A stretch of 64,000 nt of DNA. Origin: ASV31 sp965229765 (GTDB taxonomy: Bacteria > Pseudomonadota > Alphaproteobacteria > Rhodobacterales > Rhodobacteraceae). Under the pieces are notes generated by a model that was not told the DNA's origin, searched no databases, and saw nothing but the letters and a program-made list of their open reading frames with translations. The stretch lies in NCBI GenBank assembly GCA_965229765.1, contig CBDDJT010000004.1, forward strand, positions 868,001 through 932,000, read 5' to 3'. Position numbers and translations under genes: made by a program. This document shows positions 1 to 9,106 of this stretch, in pieces; within the stretch, counting starts at the first letter, position 1; each line of letters starts with the position of its first letter.

Positions 1-696
1 CTCGCCGATGCCGAGCTTGTGCTGCTTCTCGCCCGCGACCTCGACGGCGACGCCATCGACCCCGAGATGTTCGAGCTGTCGGACGCCAGCTACCTTCTCG
101 CCTTCGATACAGAGGACCGGCTGGCCGCCTTTTCCGGTCGCGCCGTGCCCTATGTCGCGCTCTCGGGGCGCACGCTGGCGGGGATGCTGGCGGGGCAGGG
201 CCTCGGGCTCGGCCTCAACCTCGGTGCGCCGTCCGAGACGCTGCTGCCCGCCCCCGCGCTGGACTGGCTGGCCGCCATGCTGGCCGAAACGCCGCGCACC
301 GTCACCGCCCGCCCCGCGTCCGTGGCGGCGCCGGGCGGCCTGCCGGAGCCGCTCCTGCCCGCGCTCGACGCGAAACTCGCCGCCGCCGAGGGGCTGGCGC
401 AGGCCGCCTGCCTTGTCGCCGTCACCTACGACGATGGCAGCCGCGGGCACCTGCTGGCCTTCCTCGATCCGCTCCCGGGGGCCGAGGACGCGCTGGCCCG
501 CGCCACCGGCGAGGCGCTGGCCTTCTCCGGGATCGAGGCCGCCGCCCTCGACGTCACCTTTCTTCCCCAGTCCGACCCCGCCGCGGACCGCATCGCCCGT
601 GTCGGCCTGCGTTTCGACATTCCCGCGCCCGCCGCGCTGCCCGGTCCCCCCGCCGCACCGGGCATGGACCCCGACCGCCCGCCGCGTCTGCGCTGA
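1..696 (+). CDS. SseB-family protein, 5'-truncated by window edge
   Basis: The reading frame is open from base 1, so the true start lies outside the window; the GTG at 19 is only the first start-like codon inside it. The N-terminal part (about 100 residues, with FELSDASYLLAFDTEDRL and VPYVALSGRTLAGML) resembles the SseB N-terminal domain, a small domain of unclear role also found beside type VII and type III secretion genes. The C-terminal half is alanine- and proline-rich and ends in a low-complexity tail. It converges with the hydroxyacid dehydrogenase gene. Function unknown; the family assignment rests on motif resemblance only. Confidence 0.6.
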   Translation, partial: LADAELVLLLARDLDGDAIDPEMFELSDASYLLAFDTEDRLAAFSGRAVPYVALSGRTLAGMLAGQGLGLGLNLGAPSETLLPAPALDWLAAMLAETPRTVTARPASVAAPGGLPEPLLPALDAKLAAAEGLAQAACLVAVTYDDGSRGHLLAFLDPLPGAEDALARATGEALAFSGIEAAALDVTFLPQSDPAADRIARVGLRFDIPAPAALPGPPAAPGMDPDRPPRLR

Positions 697-700
697 TCCG

Positions 701-738
701 GGCTTCTTCTGTTCACAAATACTCTCGCCGAAGGCCAC
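701..738 (+). repeat. 38-bp 3'-end repeat, copy 1
   Basis: This 38-base block begins 4 bases after the SseB-like stop codon and recurs at 9029-9066 with a single mismatch (37/38). It contains the cores TTCTTCTGTTCA and ATACTCTCGCCGAAGG. Both copies lie just after a plus-strand stop codon and run directly into a GC-rich stem-loop, both times between convergent genes. Function unknown; a 3'-end processing or termination role is inferred. Confidence 0.8.
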
Positions 739-753
739 GCCCCGCAGGGGCGT
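737..753 (+). terminator. stem-loop between convergent genes
   Basis: A 7-bp GC-rich stem (ACGCCCC pairing with GGGGCGT) closes a 3-base loop directly after repeat copy 1. No T-run follows on either strand, so it is not a textbook intrinsic terminator. Its place between two convergent stop codons suggests a bidirectional end signal. Confidence 0.5.
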
Positions 754-767
754 TCCCCGCGCTGCCC

Positions 768-1700
768 TCAGTAGCCCGCGCCGCGGTCCACGAGGTGCAG
801 CAACGGCTCTCCGGCCTCGCCCCGCCGGATGTTCTCGGCGATGACGCCCGTGGCGGTCTCGGGGCGCGTGGTCGACGCGATATGCGGCGTCACCGTCACC
901 CGCGGATGCGCCCAGAACGGATGTTCCGGCTGCAGCGGCTCCTGCCGGAAAACGTCCAGCGTGGCGTGCGACAGGTGCCCCGCATCCAGTGCCGCGATCA
1001 GCGCGTCATCGTCGATCAGCGGCCCGCGCCCGGGGTTCACGATCACCGCGCCCTGCGGCAACCGCGCAATCCGTTCCGGGCCCATCAGCCCCTCGGTGTC
1101 CGCTGTCAAAGGCACCAGCAGCACAAGGATGTCCGAGCGCGCCAACACCGCGTCCAGCCCCGCCGCGCCATGATGCGTTGCGATCCCGGGCAGCAGCTTT
1201 TCTCGTCGGCTCCACCCCGCAACGTCGAAGTTCAGCGCCGCCAGCGCCCGTGCGCAGGCGGTGCCCAACTCGCCCAGCCCCAGCATTCCCACCCGGCGGC
1301 TGCGCGCCAGCGGCGGCGCCTTTTCCCGCCAGATGCCGTCCTGTCCCAGCACATGGGTGTCGGTCCCAAGGTGATGGCGCAGCACGTGGCCCGTCACCCA
1401 CTCCACCATGCCCTCGGTCATGCCCGGATCGACCATGCGGCACAGCGGCTGCGTCAGCGTGGCGTTGCCCACCACCGCTTCGACCCCTGCCCACAGGTTC
1501 AGCACCGCCCTCGTGCGCGTGAAGGGCGTGAAATCCTGCACCGGCCCGCTGGGGGCCAGCACGATATAGTCCACCGCCTCGGGCGTATGGTCGCGCGAAA
1601 GGTCGATCTCGACGCCCAGTGCGCGGCACGCCCCGGGCAGCCGCCCGGCATAGTCGTCCCAGTCCGACGGATTGGCGGCAAAAAGCACGTTGACGGTCAT
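768..1700 (-). CDS. glyoxylate/hydroxypyruvate reductase-like 2-hydroxyacid dehydrogenase
   Basis: A 310-residue NAD(P)-dependent D-2-hydroxyacid dehydrogenase of the GhrA type, expected to reduce glyoxylate or hydroxypyruvate in the cytoplasm. The Rossmann motif GLGELGTACARAL lies near residue 140. The catalytic Arg is in NPGRGPLIDDDAL, the Glu in VFRQEPL, and the His in VTPHIAS. The ATG at 1700 overlaps the rodA stop by 4 bases (ATGA), which fixes the start and points to translational coupling. The same frame is open much further upstream, but that part is antisense shadow of rodA. Substrate is not certain within the family. Confidence 0.88.
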   Translation of the reverse strand: MTVNVLFAANPSDWDDYAGRLPGACRALGVEIDLSRDHTPEAVDYIVLAPSGPVQDFTPFTRTRAVLNLWAGVEAVVGNATLTQPLCRMVDPGMTEGMVEWVTGHVLRHHLGTDTHVLGQDGIWREKAPPLARSRRVGMLGLGELGTACARALAALNFDVAGWSRREKLLPGIATHHGAAGLDAVLARSDILVLLVPLTADTEGLMGPERIARLPQGAVIVNPGRGPLIDDDALIAALDAGHLSHATLDVFRQEPLQPEHPFWAHPRVTVTPHIASTTRPETATGVIAENIRRGEAGEPLLHLVDRGAGY

Positions 1701-2845
1701 GCGCGGCCTCTCGGTCTGTGGACATGGGCGCTTTGCACCAGCCCGAAGGCGACCATAAGCACCAGCATGGCCGACCCGCCATAGCTGACAAGCGGCAGCG
1801 GCACGCCGACCACCGGCGCCAGCCCCATCACCATCGACATGTTGACGGCGAAGAAGAAGAAGAATGCCGCGGCGATCCCAAGCGTCAGAAGCGAACTGAA
1901 CCTGTCCTTGTTCGTCAGCGCCGAGGTGATGCAGAACAAGAGGATCAGCGCGTACAGGACCAACAGCGATATGCCACCGATGAACCCGAACTCCTCGGCC
2001 AGCGTGGTAAATATGAAATCGGTGTGCTTCTCGGGCAGAAAGTTCAGCCGCGACTGCGTGCCCTGCATGAACCCGCGCCCGGTCCAGCCGCCCGACCCCA
2101 GCGCGATCTTGGATTGCGTGATGTGATAGCCAGCGCCCAACGGGTCGCTGGCCGGGTCCAGAAAGGTGTCGATGCGCCGGTACTGGTAGTCCTTCAGCAA
2201 TTGCCAGGGCGTGCCCCGGCTCAGGAACACCGCTGTCACCAGCCCGCCGCCCAGCGCGCCGACGATCCCGAAATAGATCCAGCTGACACCGGCAAGGAAC
2301 ATCACCACAGCGCCCCCCGCCAACAGCAGAAGTGCGGTTCCAAGGTCGGGCTGGCGCAGAACCAGCAGCGTCGGCAAAAGGATGATCGCCACCGGCACGG
2401 CCACCCACAGAGGGCGCGATACCTTGCCGACGTCCAGCCGGTCGTAATAGGCGGCCAGCACCATCACCAGCGTGATCTTGCTGACCTCGGATGGCTGCAG
2501 ACGCATGAAACCCAGGTCTATCCAGCGTTGCGCGCCCATGCCGGTGGCGCCGAAGAACTCAACGAAGATCAACAGCAGGATCGACACCCCGAAGGCAAGC
2601 CCCGCAAAGTTGCGCCAGAACCAGATGGGCACCATCGCCACCACGAACATCGCCGCCAGCCCAAGGGCAAATCGTTTGATCTGGGGCTCGGCCCAGCGCC
2701 CGATCTCGCCACCCGCGACGGAATAGAGCATCAGGAAACCCACCGCCGCCACCGCTGCCGGCAGAACCACAAGGGGCCAGTTGAGATACAGGATCTTGCG
2801 CCATCCCGTCGGGACCCGCTGCACCGTGTATTCAAGATAGGTCAT
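1697..2845 (-). CDS. rodA: rod-shape peptidoglycan polymerase RodA
   Basis: A 382-residue SEDS-family membrane glycosyltransferase that polymerises lipid II during cell elongation, working with PBP2. It has about ten hydrophobic segments, the first near residues 25-45. The RodA signature FLPEKHTDFIFTTLAEEFGF is present near residue 275, and VPLPLVSYGGSAM lies in the last quarter. It overlaps the mrdA stop by 4 bases and the downstream dehydrogenase by 4 bases, so it sits inside the tightly coupled mreBCD-mrdA-rodA operon. Confidence 0.96.
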   Translation of the reverse strand: MTYLEYTVQRVPTGWRKILYLNWPLVVLPAAVAAVGFLMLYSVAGGEIGRWAEPQIKRFALGLAAMFVVAMVPIWFWRNFAGLAFGVSILLLIFVEFFGATGMGAQRWIDLGFMRLQPSEVSKITLVMVLAAYYDRLDVGKVSRPLWVAVPVAIILLPTLLVLRQPDLGTALLLLAGGAVVMFLAGVSWIYFGIVGALGGGLVTAVFLSRGTPWQLLKDYQYRRIDTFLDPASDPLGAGYHITQSKIALGSGGWTGRGFMQGTQSRLNFLPEKHTDFIFTTLAEEFGFIGGISLLVLYALILLFCITSALTNKDRFSSLLTLGIAAAFFFFFAVNMSMVMGLAPVVGVPLPLVSYGGSAMLVLMVAFGLVQSAHVHRPRGRA

Positions 2846-4788
2846 GCGCGGCTTGGGCTTTCTGCGGGGCGCGGGGCGGGGTCGTTCAGGGGCAGGTCGC
2901 GCAGGCGCTCCTCGATGGTGCGGTGCTGGCTGGTCGGATAGGCCTCCAGCGGCGGCACGTCGCCATAAAGCGCGCGCAGCATGATGTCGCGTGCGATGGG
3001 CGCCGCCGTGGCCGATCCGCCGCCGCCGTGCTCGATGACCACGGAACAGGCGATGCGCGGCGCCTCATAAGGCGCAAAGCCCACGTAAAGCGCGTGGTCG
3101 CGACGCTCCCACGGCAGGTCTTCGTTGCGAAAGACGCCCTGCGCGCGCTCCTCGGTGGTGATCGTGCGCACCTGGCTGGTGCCTGTCTTGCCGGCCATCT
3201 TCATGTCCGGCGTCTCGATACGAGAGGAAAAGGCGGTACCCTGCCGGTGATTCGTCGCAAGGTACATCCCGCGCAGCGTCAGCCGCAGGTATCCCTCGTC
3301 CAGCCCCAGCGGCCCGCCGTCCACCAGCGGTTGGTCCACACCGTCGATCGACTTCACAAGCCGGGGCGAGATCGCGCGCCCGGTCGCCAGCCGCGCCGTC
3401 ATGATCGCCAGCTGCATCGGCGAGGACAGGACGAACCCTTGCCCGATACCGGCGTTCAGCGTGTCCCCGATCACCCAGTCCGCACCCCGGTTGACCCGTT
3501 TCCACGCCTTGTCGGGGTTAAGCCCGCCCGAAATCGCCGACAGGGGCAGATCCGGCCGCACGCCCAGCCCAAGCCGTTCGGCCATCGCCGCGATCTTCTC
3601 GATGCCGACCCGTTCTGCAATGTCGTAGTAATACACGTCGCAGGACTGGCTGATAGAGTTCAGCAGGTCCACCTGCCCGTGCCCGCCGCGCCGCCAGCAA
3701 TGGAACCGGCGCCCGCCCACCTCCTTGTGGCCGGGGCAATAGATGGTCTCTTCCGGAGAGATGACACCGTCTTCCAGCGCCGCCAGCGCGGTAATCATCT
3801 TGAAGGTCGATCCCGGCGGATACACGTCCTGCACCGACTTGTTGGCCAGCGGCCGGTACTTGTTCTCCAGCAGTGCCCGGTAGTCGGGGCTGGAAATACC
3901 GCGCACGAAACTGTTGGGGTCGAAGGCCGGCGCCGATCCGTCCGCAAGGATGTCGCCGGTGGCCAGATCAATCACCACCGCCGCCGCGCTTTCTTCGCCA
4001 AGACGCGCCTGCACGAAATTCTGTAGCCCCGCGTCGATGGTCAACTGCACGTCGGCGCCCGGCTGTCCCTCGATCCGGTCAAGTTCCCGCATCACGCGGC
4101 CAACCGCGTTCACCTCGATCCGTCGGGTGCCCGCCTTGCCGCGCAGCATTTCCTCCAGCTTGTTCTCGACGCCGGTCTTGCCGATCTGGAAGCCCGGGAT
4201 CTGCAACAGCGGATCGGGGGATTCGCGCAGTTCGAGATCCCGCTCGCTGACGGGTCCCACGTAACCCGCCACATGCGCGAAATCATGTCCCAGCGGATAG
4301 GACCGCGACAGCCCGACCTCGGGGTTCACGCCCGGAAGGGCAGGGGCATTGACCGCCACCTCGGCCACGTCGGCCCAGCTCAGACGATCGGCGATGGTCA
4401 CCGGCACAAAGGGGCTGCGGCGCAGGATCTCGGTGCGCGCGCGCTCGATCTCCTCGGCCGTCAGCGGCACAAGCTGCGCCAGCCGCGCCAGCGTTTCGTC
4501 CACGTCGCCGGCATCCTCGCGCACCACCACGATGCGGTAGTTCTGTTCATTTCCCGCCAGCAGGATGCCGTTGCGGTCAAAGATCATCCCGCGCGGTGGC
4601 GACAGGAGCCGCACGTTGATGCGGTTCTCCTCGGCCAGCAGCATGAACTGCTCCGACTGGTCCACCTGCATGTGCCGCATCCGGGCAGCCAGAATTCCCA
4701 TGAAGCCCAGCTGCACGCCGCCCAGCACCATTGCACGGCGGCTGATCTTGCGAATGCTGTCCTCGGTATCCTTGGGCGAACGCCTCAT
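2842..4788 (-). CDS. mrdA: penicillin-binding protein 2 (elongasome transpeptidase)
   Basis: A 648-residue class B PBP that cross-links peptidoglycan in the elongation complex with RodA. An N-terminal membrane anchor (about residues 18-38) is followed by a dimerisation/pedestal domain containing the GMIFDRNG motif. The transpeptidase domain shows the active-site PGSTFK, the second motif SQSCD and the third motif GKTGTS. Length fits the family (about 630-650). It overlaps mreD upstream and rodA downstream by 4 bases each, consistent with one mRNA. Confidence 0.96.
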   Translation of the reverse strand: MRRSPKDTEDSIRKISRRAMVLGGVQLGFMGILAARMRHMQVDQSEQFMLLAEENRINVRLLSPPRGMIFDRNGILLAGNEQNYRIVVVREDAGDVDETLARLAQLVPLTAEEIERARTEILRRSPFVPVTIADRLSWADVAEVAVNAPALPGVNPEVGLSRSYPLGHDFAHVAGYVGPVSERDLELRESPDPLLQIPGFQIGKTGVENKLEEMLRGKAGTRRIEVNAVGRVMRELDRIEGQPGADVQLTIDAGLQNFVQARLGEESAAAVVIDLATGDILADGSAPAFDPNSFVRGISSPDYRALLENKYRPLANKSVQDVYPPGSTFKMITALAALEDGVISPEETIYCPGHKEVGGRRFHCWRRGGHGQVDLLNSISQSCDVYYYDIAERVGIEKIAAMAERLGLGVRPDLPLSAISGGLNPDKAWKRVNRGADWVIGDTLNAGIGQGFVLSSPMQLAIMTARLATGRAISPRLVKSIDGVDQPLVDGGPLGLDEGYLRLTLRGMYLATNHRQGTAFSSRIETPDMKMAGKTGTSQVRTITTEERAQGVFRNEDLPWERRDHALYVGFAPYEAPRIACSVVIEHGGGGSATAAPIARDIMLRALYGDVPPLEAYPTSQHRTIEERLRDLPLNDPAPRPAESPSRA

Positions 4789-5324
4789 GTCCGGGCTCCC
4801 AATGCATCAAGTTCTCCGGGTGTGATCCGTCGCACCCCGAACACCACCCGCGATACCACCACCACCAGCGGATAGGCCAGTACCGTGAACACCAGCTGAA
4901 GCATCGTCAGCCAAAGGCTCACCTGATCGACCATCGTCAAGCCGAGAATCGCCCGGTCGGCCAGCGTGATCGCCGTCAGTGCGGCCGCCACGGTGGCCCA
5001 TTCCACCGAGAACGCAGTTTCGCGGTACTGGGTCTCGCGACCGCGCAGAACCTCGACCGCGATCACGACAAGCGCGGCCCAAAGCCCCGGTGGCCGCATG
5101 TAAAGCATGTCCGCCATCAGGAACACTGCCGCGATCAGCCAGACGGGCACGAACTTGGGCCGCCGCAAGACCCATGCAAAGGTCACGCACAGCATCAGGT
5201 CGGGCGCGGGCCAGCGTCCGGCCGCAAGATCCACCGGCAGGATGTGCAGGAACATCAACGCCCCGCAGATCCCCAGGAACAGGGCCCGATATCCCCAGCG
5301 GCGTGTCGTGCGGGGATCAACCAT
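4785..5324 (-). CDS. mreD: rod-shape determining protein MreD
   Basis: A 179-residue hydrophobic protein with about five membrane segments, as expected for MreD, the inner-membrane partner of MreC in the elongasome. Sequence conservation in this family is low, so the call leans on position between mreC and mrdA, size and hydropathy. Its start overlaps the mreC end by 8 bases and its stop overlaps the mrdA start by 4. Confidence 0.9.
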   Translation of the reverse strand: MVDPRTTRRWGYRALFLGICGALMFLHILPVDLAAGRWPAPDLMLCVTFAWVLRRPKFVPVWLIAAVFLMADMLYMRPPGLWAALVVIAVEVLRGRETQYRETAFSVEWATVAAALTAITLADRAILGLTMVDQVSLWLTMLQLVFTVLAYPLVVVVSRVVFGVRRITPGELDALGART

Positions 5325-6231
5325 CGACGGCCTCCGTGCCCTCTAGCGCGGCGGCTTCGTCGGGTGGCGCAATCAGGCTGCCGGGGTCTTCGATCCGCTC
5401 TACCGCGCGGGAACGCAGCACGCGCAGGAAATCCAGCCGTTCGTAATCCGCCGAAAGCCGGACACGCAGGCGCCCGTCCGTGCCTTCTGCCAGCTCGCCC
5501 ACCAGGATCCCGGCGGGAAAGACGCCGCCATCGCCTGACGAAACCACCCGGTCGCCCGGCCGGACGTTGTCGGTGCTTTCCAGAAAGGACAGCGGCGGAA
5601 GGGGCGTGTTGTCGCCCGAAAGGATCGCCTTCTGCCCCGAAGGCAGGATCGAAACCGGGATGCGGCTGTTGGAATCCGTCAGCAGCAAGACACGCGACGT
5701 TGTCCGCCCCACGCCCGAGATTCGCCCCACAAGGCCCAGCCCGTCGGTCGCCGCCCAGCCGTCCATGATCCCGTCGCGGTGCCCCACGTTAAGAAGAACG
5801 GAATGCCGGAACGGCGATCCCGCATCGGCAAGCACCACCCCGGTGACGAAGGTCAGCTTGGGGTCCAGACGCACATTGTTAAGATCCAGCAGCTTGGCGT
5901 TCTTCTGCTCAAGCTGCAAAGCCGCCTCGCGCCACGCCTTCATCTGCTGCAATTCGCGCTTCAGCTCCTGGTTCTGTTCGTAGATCCGGCTGTAACTCTG
6001 GAAATCCTCGATCATGCCCGCCAGCTTGGTCACGGGCACCAGCGCCCAGTCGAAACTGGGCACGACCCGGTCCACCAGATCGGCGCGAAGACGTTCTACG
6101 CGGGGGCTGTCTATGCGCCACAGGACAAAGACACCAAACAGCCCAAGAACAAGCACACCGACAAGGATGCGCCTGATCGGGCGGACGTAATCGTCGCCTG
6201 TGCTCTTGTCTCTCGCCACGGCCGCCTCCAA
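5317..6231 (-). CDS. mreC: rod-shape determining protein MreC
   Basis: A 304-residue bitopic membrane protein that scaffolds the periplasmic side of the elongasome. A short cytoplasmic tail precedes one membrane helix (about residues 22-42), a coiled-coil stretch (about 75-115, rich in E, Q and L) and a beta-rich periplasmic domain with GLVGRISGVGRTTSRVLLLTD, typical of MreC. It lies 46 bases after mreB and overlaps mreD, in the usual order. Confidence 0.95.
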   Translation of the reverse strand: MEAAVARDKSTGDDYVRPIRRILVGVLVLGLFGVFVLWRIDSPRVERLRADLVDRVVPSFDWALVPVTKLAGMIEDFQSYSRIYEQNQELKRELQQMKAWREAALQLEQKNAKLLDLNNVRLDPKLTFVTGVVLADAGSPFRHSVLLNVGHRDGIMDGWAATDGLGLVGRISGVGRTTSRVLLLTDSNSRIPVSILPSGQKAILSGDNTPLPPLSFLESTDNVRPGDRVVSSGDGGVFPAGILVGELAEGTDGRLRVRLSADYERLDFLRVLRSRAVERIEDPGSLIAPPDEAAALEGTEAVDG

Positions 6232-6277
6232 GCCGGAAGGGGTCTTTGACGTCCCTCGTTCGCCGGTGTTCCAGCGG

Positions 6278-7318
6278 TCAGCTGTCGTAGTCGATCGCGT
6301 GCCGCAGCTGACGTTCGTATTCTAGCGCCTTGCCGGTCCCCAAGGCCACACAATTGAGCGATTCGTTGGCCACCGAAATGGCAAGCCCCGTCTGCTCGCG
6401 CAGGGCCAGGTCCAGTTCGCCCAGAAGCGCGCCGCCCCCGGTCAGCATCACGCCCCGGTCGACGATGTCGGCGGCAAGGTCGGGCGGCGTGGCTTCCAGC
6501 GCGCTCATCACCGCTTCGCAGATCTGCTGCACGGGTTCGGCCAGCGCCTCTGCCACCTGGGCCTGGTTGATGTCGGTTTCCTTGGGCACGCCGTTCAGCA
6601 GGTCGCGCCCGCGAATCTGCATCGACGCGCCGCGCCCGTCGTCGGGCATCCGCGCGGTGCCGATGGATGTCTTGATGCGCTCTGCCGTCGCCTCGCCCAC
6701 CAGAAGGTTCTGCTGGCGCCGCAGGTAGCTGACGATGGCCTCGTCCATCCGGTCGCCCCCCACCCGGATCGACCGGGCATAGACGATGTCGCCCAGGGAC
6801 AGCACCGCCACCTCGGTCGTGCCGCCGCCGATGTCCACGACCATGTTGCCAGTCGGATCGGTGATCGGCATCCCCGCGCCGATGGCCGCCGCAATGGGTT
6901 CCGCGATCAGTCCCGCGCGCCGCGCGCCCGCCGACAGCACCGACTGCCGGATCGCCCGCTTCTCCACCGGGGTCGCGCCATGCGGCACGCAGACGATGAT
7001 CTTGGGCTTGCTGAAGGTCGTGCGCCGATGCACCTTGCGGATGAAATGCTTGATCATCTCTTCGGCGGTGTCGAAATCGGCGATCACGCCTTCACGCATC
7101 GGGCGGATGGCCTCGATGCTTCCCGGCGTACGCCCCAGCATCAGCTTGGCGTCCTCGCCCACGGCAAGCACCTGCTTGCGCCCGTCCTTGACGTGGTAGG
7201 CCACGACGGAAGGTTCGTTCAGGATGATACCCCGACCCTTCACGTAGACCAGCGTGTTGGCCGTTCCCAGGTCGATCGCCATGTCGGCAGAGAACAAACC
7301 TGACAGCAGACTGAACAT
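6278..7318 (-). CDS. mreB: actin-like rod-shape protein MreB
   Basis: A 346-residue bacterial actin homologue that positions the cell-wall elongation machinery along the membrane. The ATP-binding motifs are DLGTANTLVY near residue 17, VVDIGGGTTEVAVL near residue 160 and LTGGGALLGELD near residue 290. Full length and highly conserved. First gene of the rod-shape operon; about 140 bases without a gene lie upstream and must hold its promoter, although I could not pick a convincing -35/-10 pair. Confidence 0.97.
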   Translation of the reverse strand: MFSLLSGLFSADMAIDLGTANTLVYVKGRGIILNEPSVVAYHVKDGRKQVLAVGEDAKLMLGRTPGSIEAIRPMREGVIADFDTAEEMIKHFIRKVHRRTTFSKPKIIVCVPHGATPVEKRAIRQSVLSAGARRAGLIAEPIAAAIGAGMPITDPTGNMVVDIGGGTTEVAVLSLGDIVYARSIRVGGDRMDEAIVSYLRRQQNLLVGEATAERIKTSIGTARMPDDGRGASMQIRGRDLLNGVPKETDINQAQVAEALAEPVQQICEAVMSALEATPPDLAADIVDRGVMLTGGGALLGELDLALREQTGLAISVANESLNCVALGTGKALEYERQLRHAIDYDS

Positions 7319-7456
7319 TTTGATGGCTTCCTGCTCGCGCGGACAAGGGCCGCGTCCCGCTGCCCATGCCGGGCAGGTTATATGTAGGGTGATCCGTGAA
7401 CGAAAGAGGCGAGGAAGCGGAATCAGCGTAATTTCGCCGCAAACTTCCCCGGAACG

Positions 7457-8371
7457 CTATTCCGCGACGATATCCCGCCGCGCCGCCAGCGTGCCCTCGG
7501 CGGCCACTTCCTCGAACAGCCAGTCGCGAAAGGCACGGATCCGGGTCTCGCCCGCCCGCGCCGCCGGCACCGCAACCGAATAGATTGTGACAGGCATCGT
7601 CACCGCGTGAAACAGCCGCTCCAGCCGTCCGCTGTCCACCGTCGCGCGTACCATCGCGTCATAGCCAAGCGCCACGCCCTGTCCGCGTTCCGCCGCCGTG
7701 GTGGACAACTCGCAATGGGCGAACCGCGGTCCCTTCCTTCCGCCCAGCCTGTCCATGCCCGCCGCGGCGAACCACGCCGCCCAGCCATCGGACACCTCGT
7801 CATGCAGCAACGTAAGGTTCAGAAGATCGCCCGGTTCCTCGATCCGGGACGCGCGCCTCAACGCCGGGCTGATCACCGGATACCGAACCGATTCCATAAG
7901 AGGCTCTACCACCACGCCTGGCACAGGCGCGTCGCCCCAATGTATCACCACGTCGGCATCATTGCTTTGGAAATCGGTGGACGGCGCGCCATCGGACACC
8001 CGTAAGCGCAGGGCATCGGCGAAACTCAGCCGGTCCAGCCGCGGCACCAGCCAGCGCGCGGCGAACCCCGGCGTCGTCAGCACCCGCAATTCGCGCCGCG
8101 CGGTCTCGCGCACCAGCCGCGTGCTGTCGTCCAGCGCATCCAGAAGCCCTGTCAGCCGTCCGACATAGGCCTGCCCAGTCAGCGTCAGCACCAGCCGGTT
8201 TCCGGACCTCTCGAAAAGCGCCGTGTCCAGAAAACGCTCCAGCGTCCGGATCTGATGGCTGACGGCCGACGGCGTCACGCACAACTCGTCCGCGGCGTCG
8301 GTCATGCTGCCATGCCGCGCGGTTGCCTCGAAGGCGCGGATCGCGGCAAAGGGTGGAAGGCGCCGGGCCAT
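7457..8371 (-). CDS. LysR-family transcriptional regulator (GcvA-like)
   Basis: A 304-residue LysR regulator. The N-terminal winged helix-turn-helix is clear (RAFEATARHGSMTDAADELCVTPSAVSHQIRTLE split over residues 11-45), followed by the effector-binding domain. The start RLPPFAAIRAFEATARHGS is typical of the GcvA-like subgroup. It is divergent from the secreted HExxH protein gene at 8477, with 105 bases between them, so it may control that gene. The effector is unknown. The glycine-cleavage genes of this window lie 17 kb away, so a GcvA function should not be assumed. Confidence 0.88.
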   Translation of the reverse strand: MARRLPPFAAIRAFEATARHGSMTDAADELCVTPSAVSHQIRTLERFLDTALFERSGNRLVLTLTGQAYVGRLTGLLDALDDSTRLVRETARRELRVLTTPGFAARWLVPRLDRLSFADALRLRVSDGAPSTDFQSNDADVVIHWGDAPVPGVVVEPLMESVRYPVISPALRRASRIEEPGDLLNLTLLHDEVSDGWAAWFAAAGMDRLGGRKGPRFAHCELSTTAAERGQGVALGYDAMVRATVDSGRLERLFHAVTMPVTIYSVAVPAARAGETRIRAFRDWLFEEVAAEGTLAARRDIVAE

Positions 8372-8385
8372 TGCTGTGAACCCCG

Positions 8386-8401
8386 TTCATCGTGCCATGA
8401 A
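8386..8401. promoter_or_regulatory. candidate LysR operator
   Basis: TTCAT-N6-ATGAA is an interrupted palindrome in the divergent gap, 15 bases upstream of the LysR start codon. Its position fits an autoregulatory site. The spacing is not the exact T-N11-A of a classic LysR box, so this is a weak candidate. Confidence 0.3.
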
Positions 8402-8476
8402 AAAGGGTCTTTTGACCCGTCCGTGCGCCTGATCCTAGCATGACCTCGCATCCTGACAAAGCCCGCCGAGGTCGCC

Positions 8477-9019
8477 ATGATACCGCTTCGCCGCGCCAGC
8501 CCCGTGCTGGCCGCCCTCTCTCTTGCCGTGCTCTGCGCCGCCGCGCCGGCGCGCGCCGCCGTCACCCTCGATCCGGCGCCGGCCTGGCGGCAGGCGCAGA
8601 CCACCGCCGAACTCCTGGCCATCCTCGACGCCTGGCTCGACGCCCGATCGGACTATCCCGCGCGCGCCACGCCGCCCATGGTAGAGATCGTGGACCGCCA
8701 GACCGCGCGCCTGCGCCCCGGCACCGCCGCCCGGATGGGTCAGACGACGCGCGGCCTCTACGATCCCGCCAGCGCCACGATCACCCTCGTCGCACCCTGG
8801 TCGCCCGATGACGTGCGCGATGTCAGCGTCCTTCTCCATGAACTGGTGCACCACCGCCAGCACACCGCGCGCCACTGGTACTGTCCCGGCCAGCAGGAGC
8901 CCGACGCCTACCGCCTTCAGGCCGAATGGCTCGCCGAACGCGGCCTGACGATCAGGGTCAACCGCATCGCCGTGGTGCTCGAATCGGGCTGCACCCGCCG
9001 CGACATCCACCCCGACTGA
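8477..9019 (+). CDS. secreted HExxH protein, DUF6647-like
   Basis: A 180-residue protein with a clear signal peptide (positively charged start, hydrophobic core, cleavage expected after APARA near residue 27). It carries a zinc-protease-like HELVHH motif near residue 120, followed by EPDAYRLQAEWL about 20 residues later, which could give a third metal ligand (gluzincin-like layout). This matches the DUF6647 type of small putative periplasmic metallopeptidase. Proteolytic activity is not shown. It is divergent from a LysR gene and is followed by repeat copy 2. Confidence 0.75.
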   Translation: MIPLRRASPVLAALSLAVLCAAAPARAAVTLDPAPAWRQAQTTAELLAILDAWLDARSDYPARATPPMVEIVDRQTARLRPGTAARMGQTTRGLYDPASATITLVAPWSPDDVRDVSVLLHELVHHRQHTARHWYCPGQQEPDAYRLQAEWLAERGLTIRVNRIAVVLESGCTRRDIHPD

Positions 9020-9028
9020 CCCGTCCAC

Positions 9029-9066
9029 GGCTTCTTCTGTTCAAAAATACTCTCGCCGAAGGCCAC
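9029..9066 (+). repeat. 38-bp 3'-end repeat, copy 2
   Basis: Second copy of the 38-base block at 701-738, with one mismatch (A for C at position 16). It starts 9 bases after the stop codon of the HExxH gene and is followed at once by a long stem-loop. Confidence 0.8.
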
Positions 9067-9099
9067 CGCCGCCCGGGGCTCGATGCCCCGGGCGGCGGT
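9065..9099. terminator. 15-bp stem-loop between convergent genes
   Basis: A perfect 15-bp GC-rich stem with a TCGAT loop lies between the convergent HExxH and PPOX genes. No T-run is present on either strand. It probably marks the 3' ends of both transcripts. Confidence 0.6.
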
Positions 9100-9106
9100 T
9101 CCCGTC

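Noticed and set aside
768..2408. A 546-residue minus-strand frame as one fusion protein
   Set aside because: Its first 230 residues are the alternate frame of rodA; the real gene starts at 1700 with an ATGA overlap.
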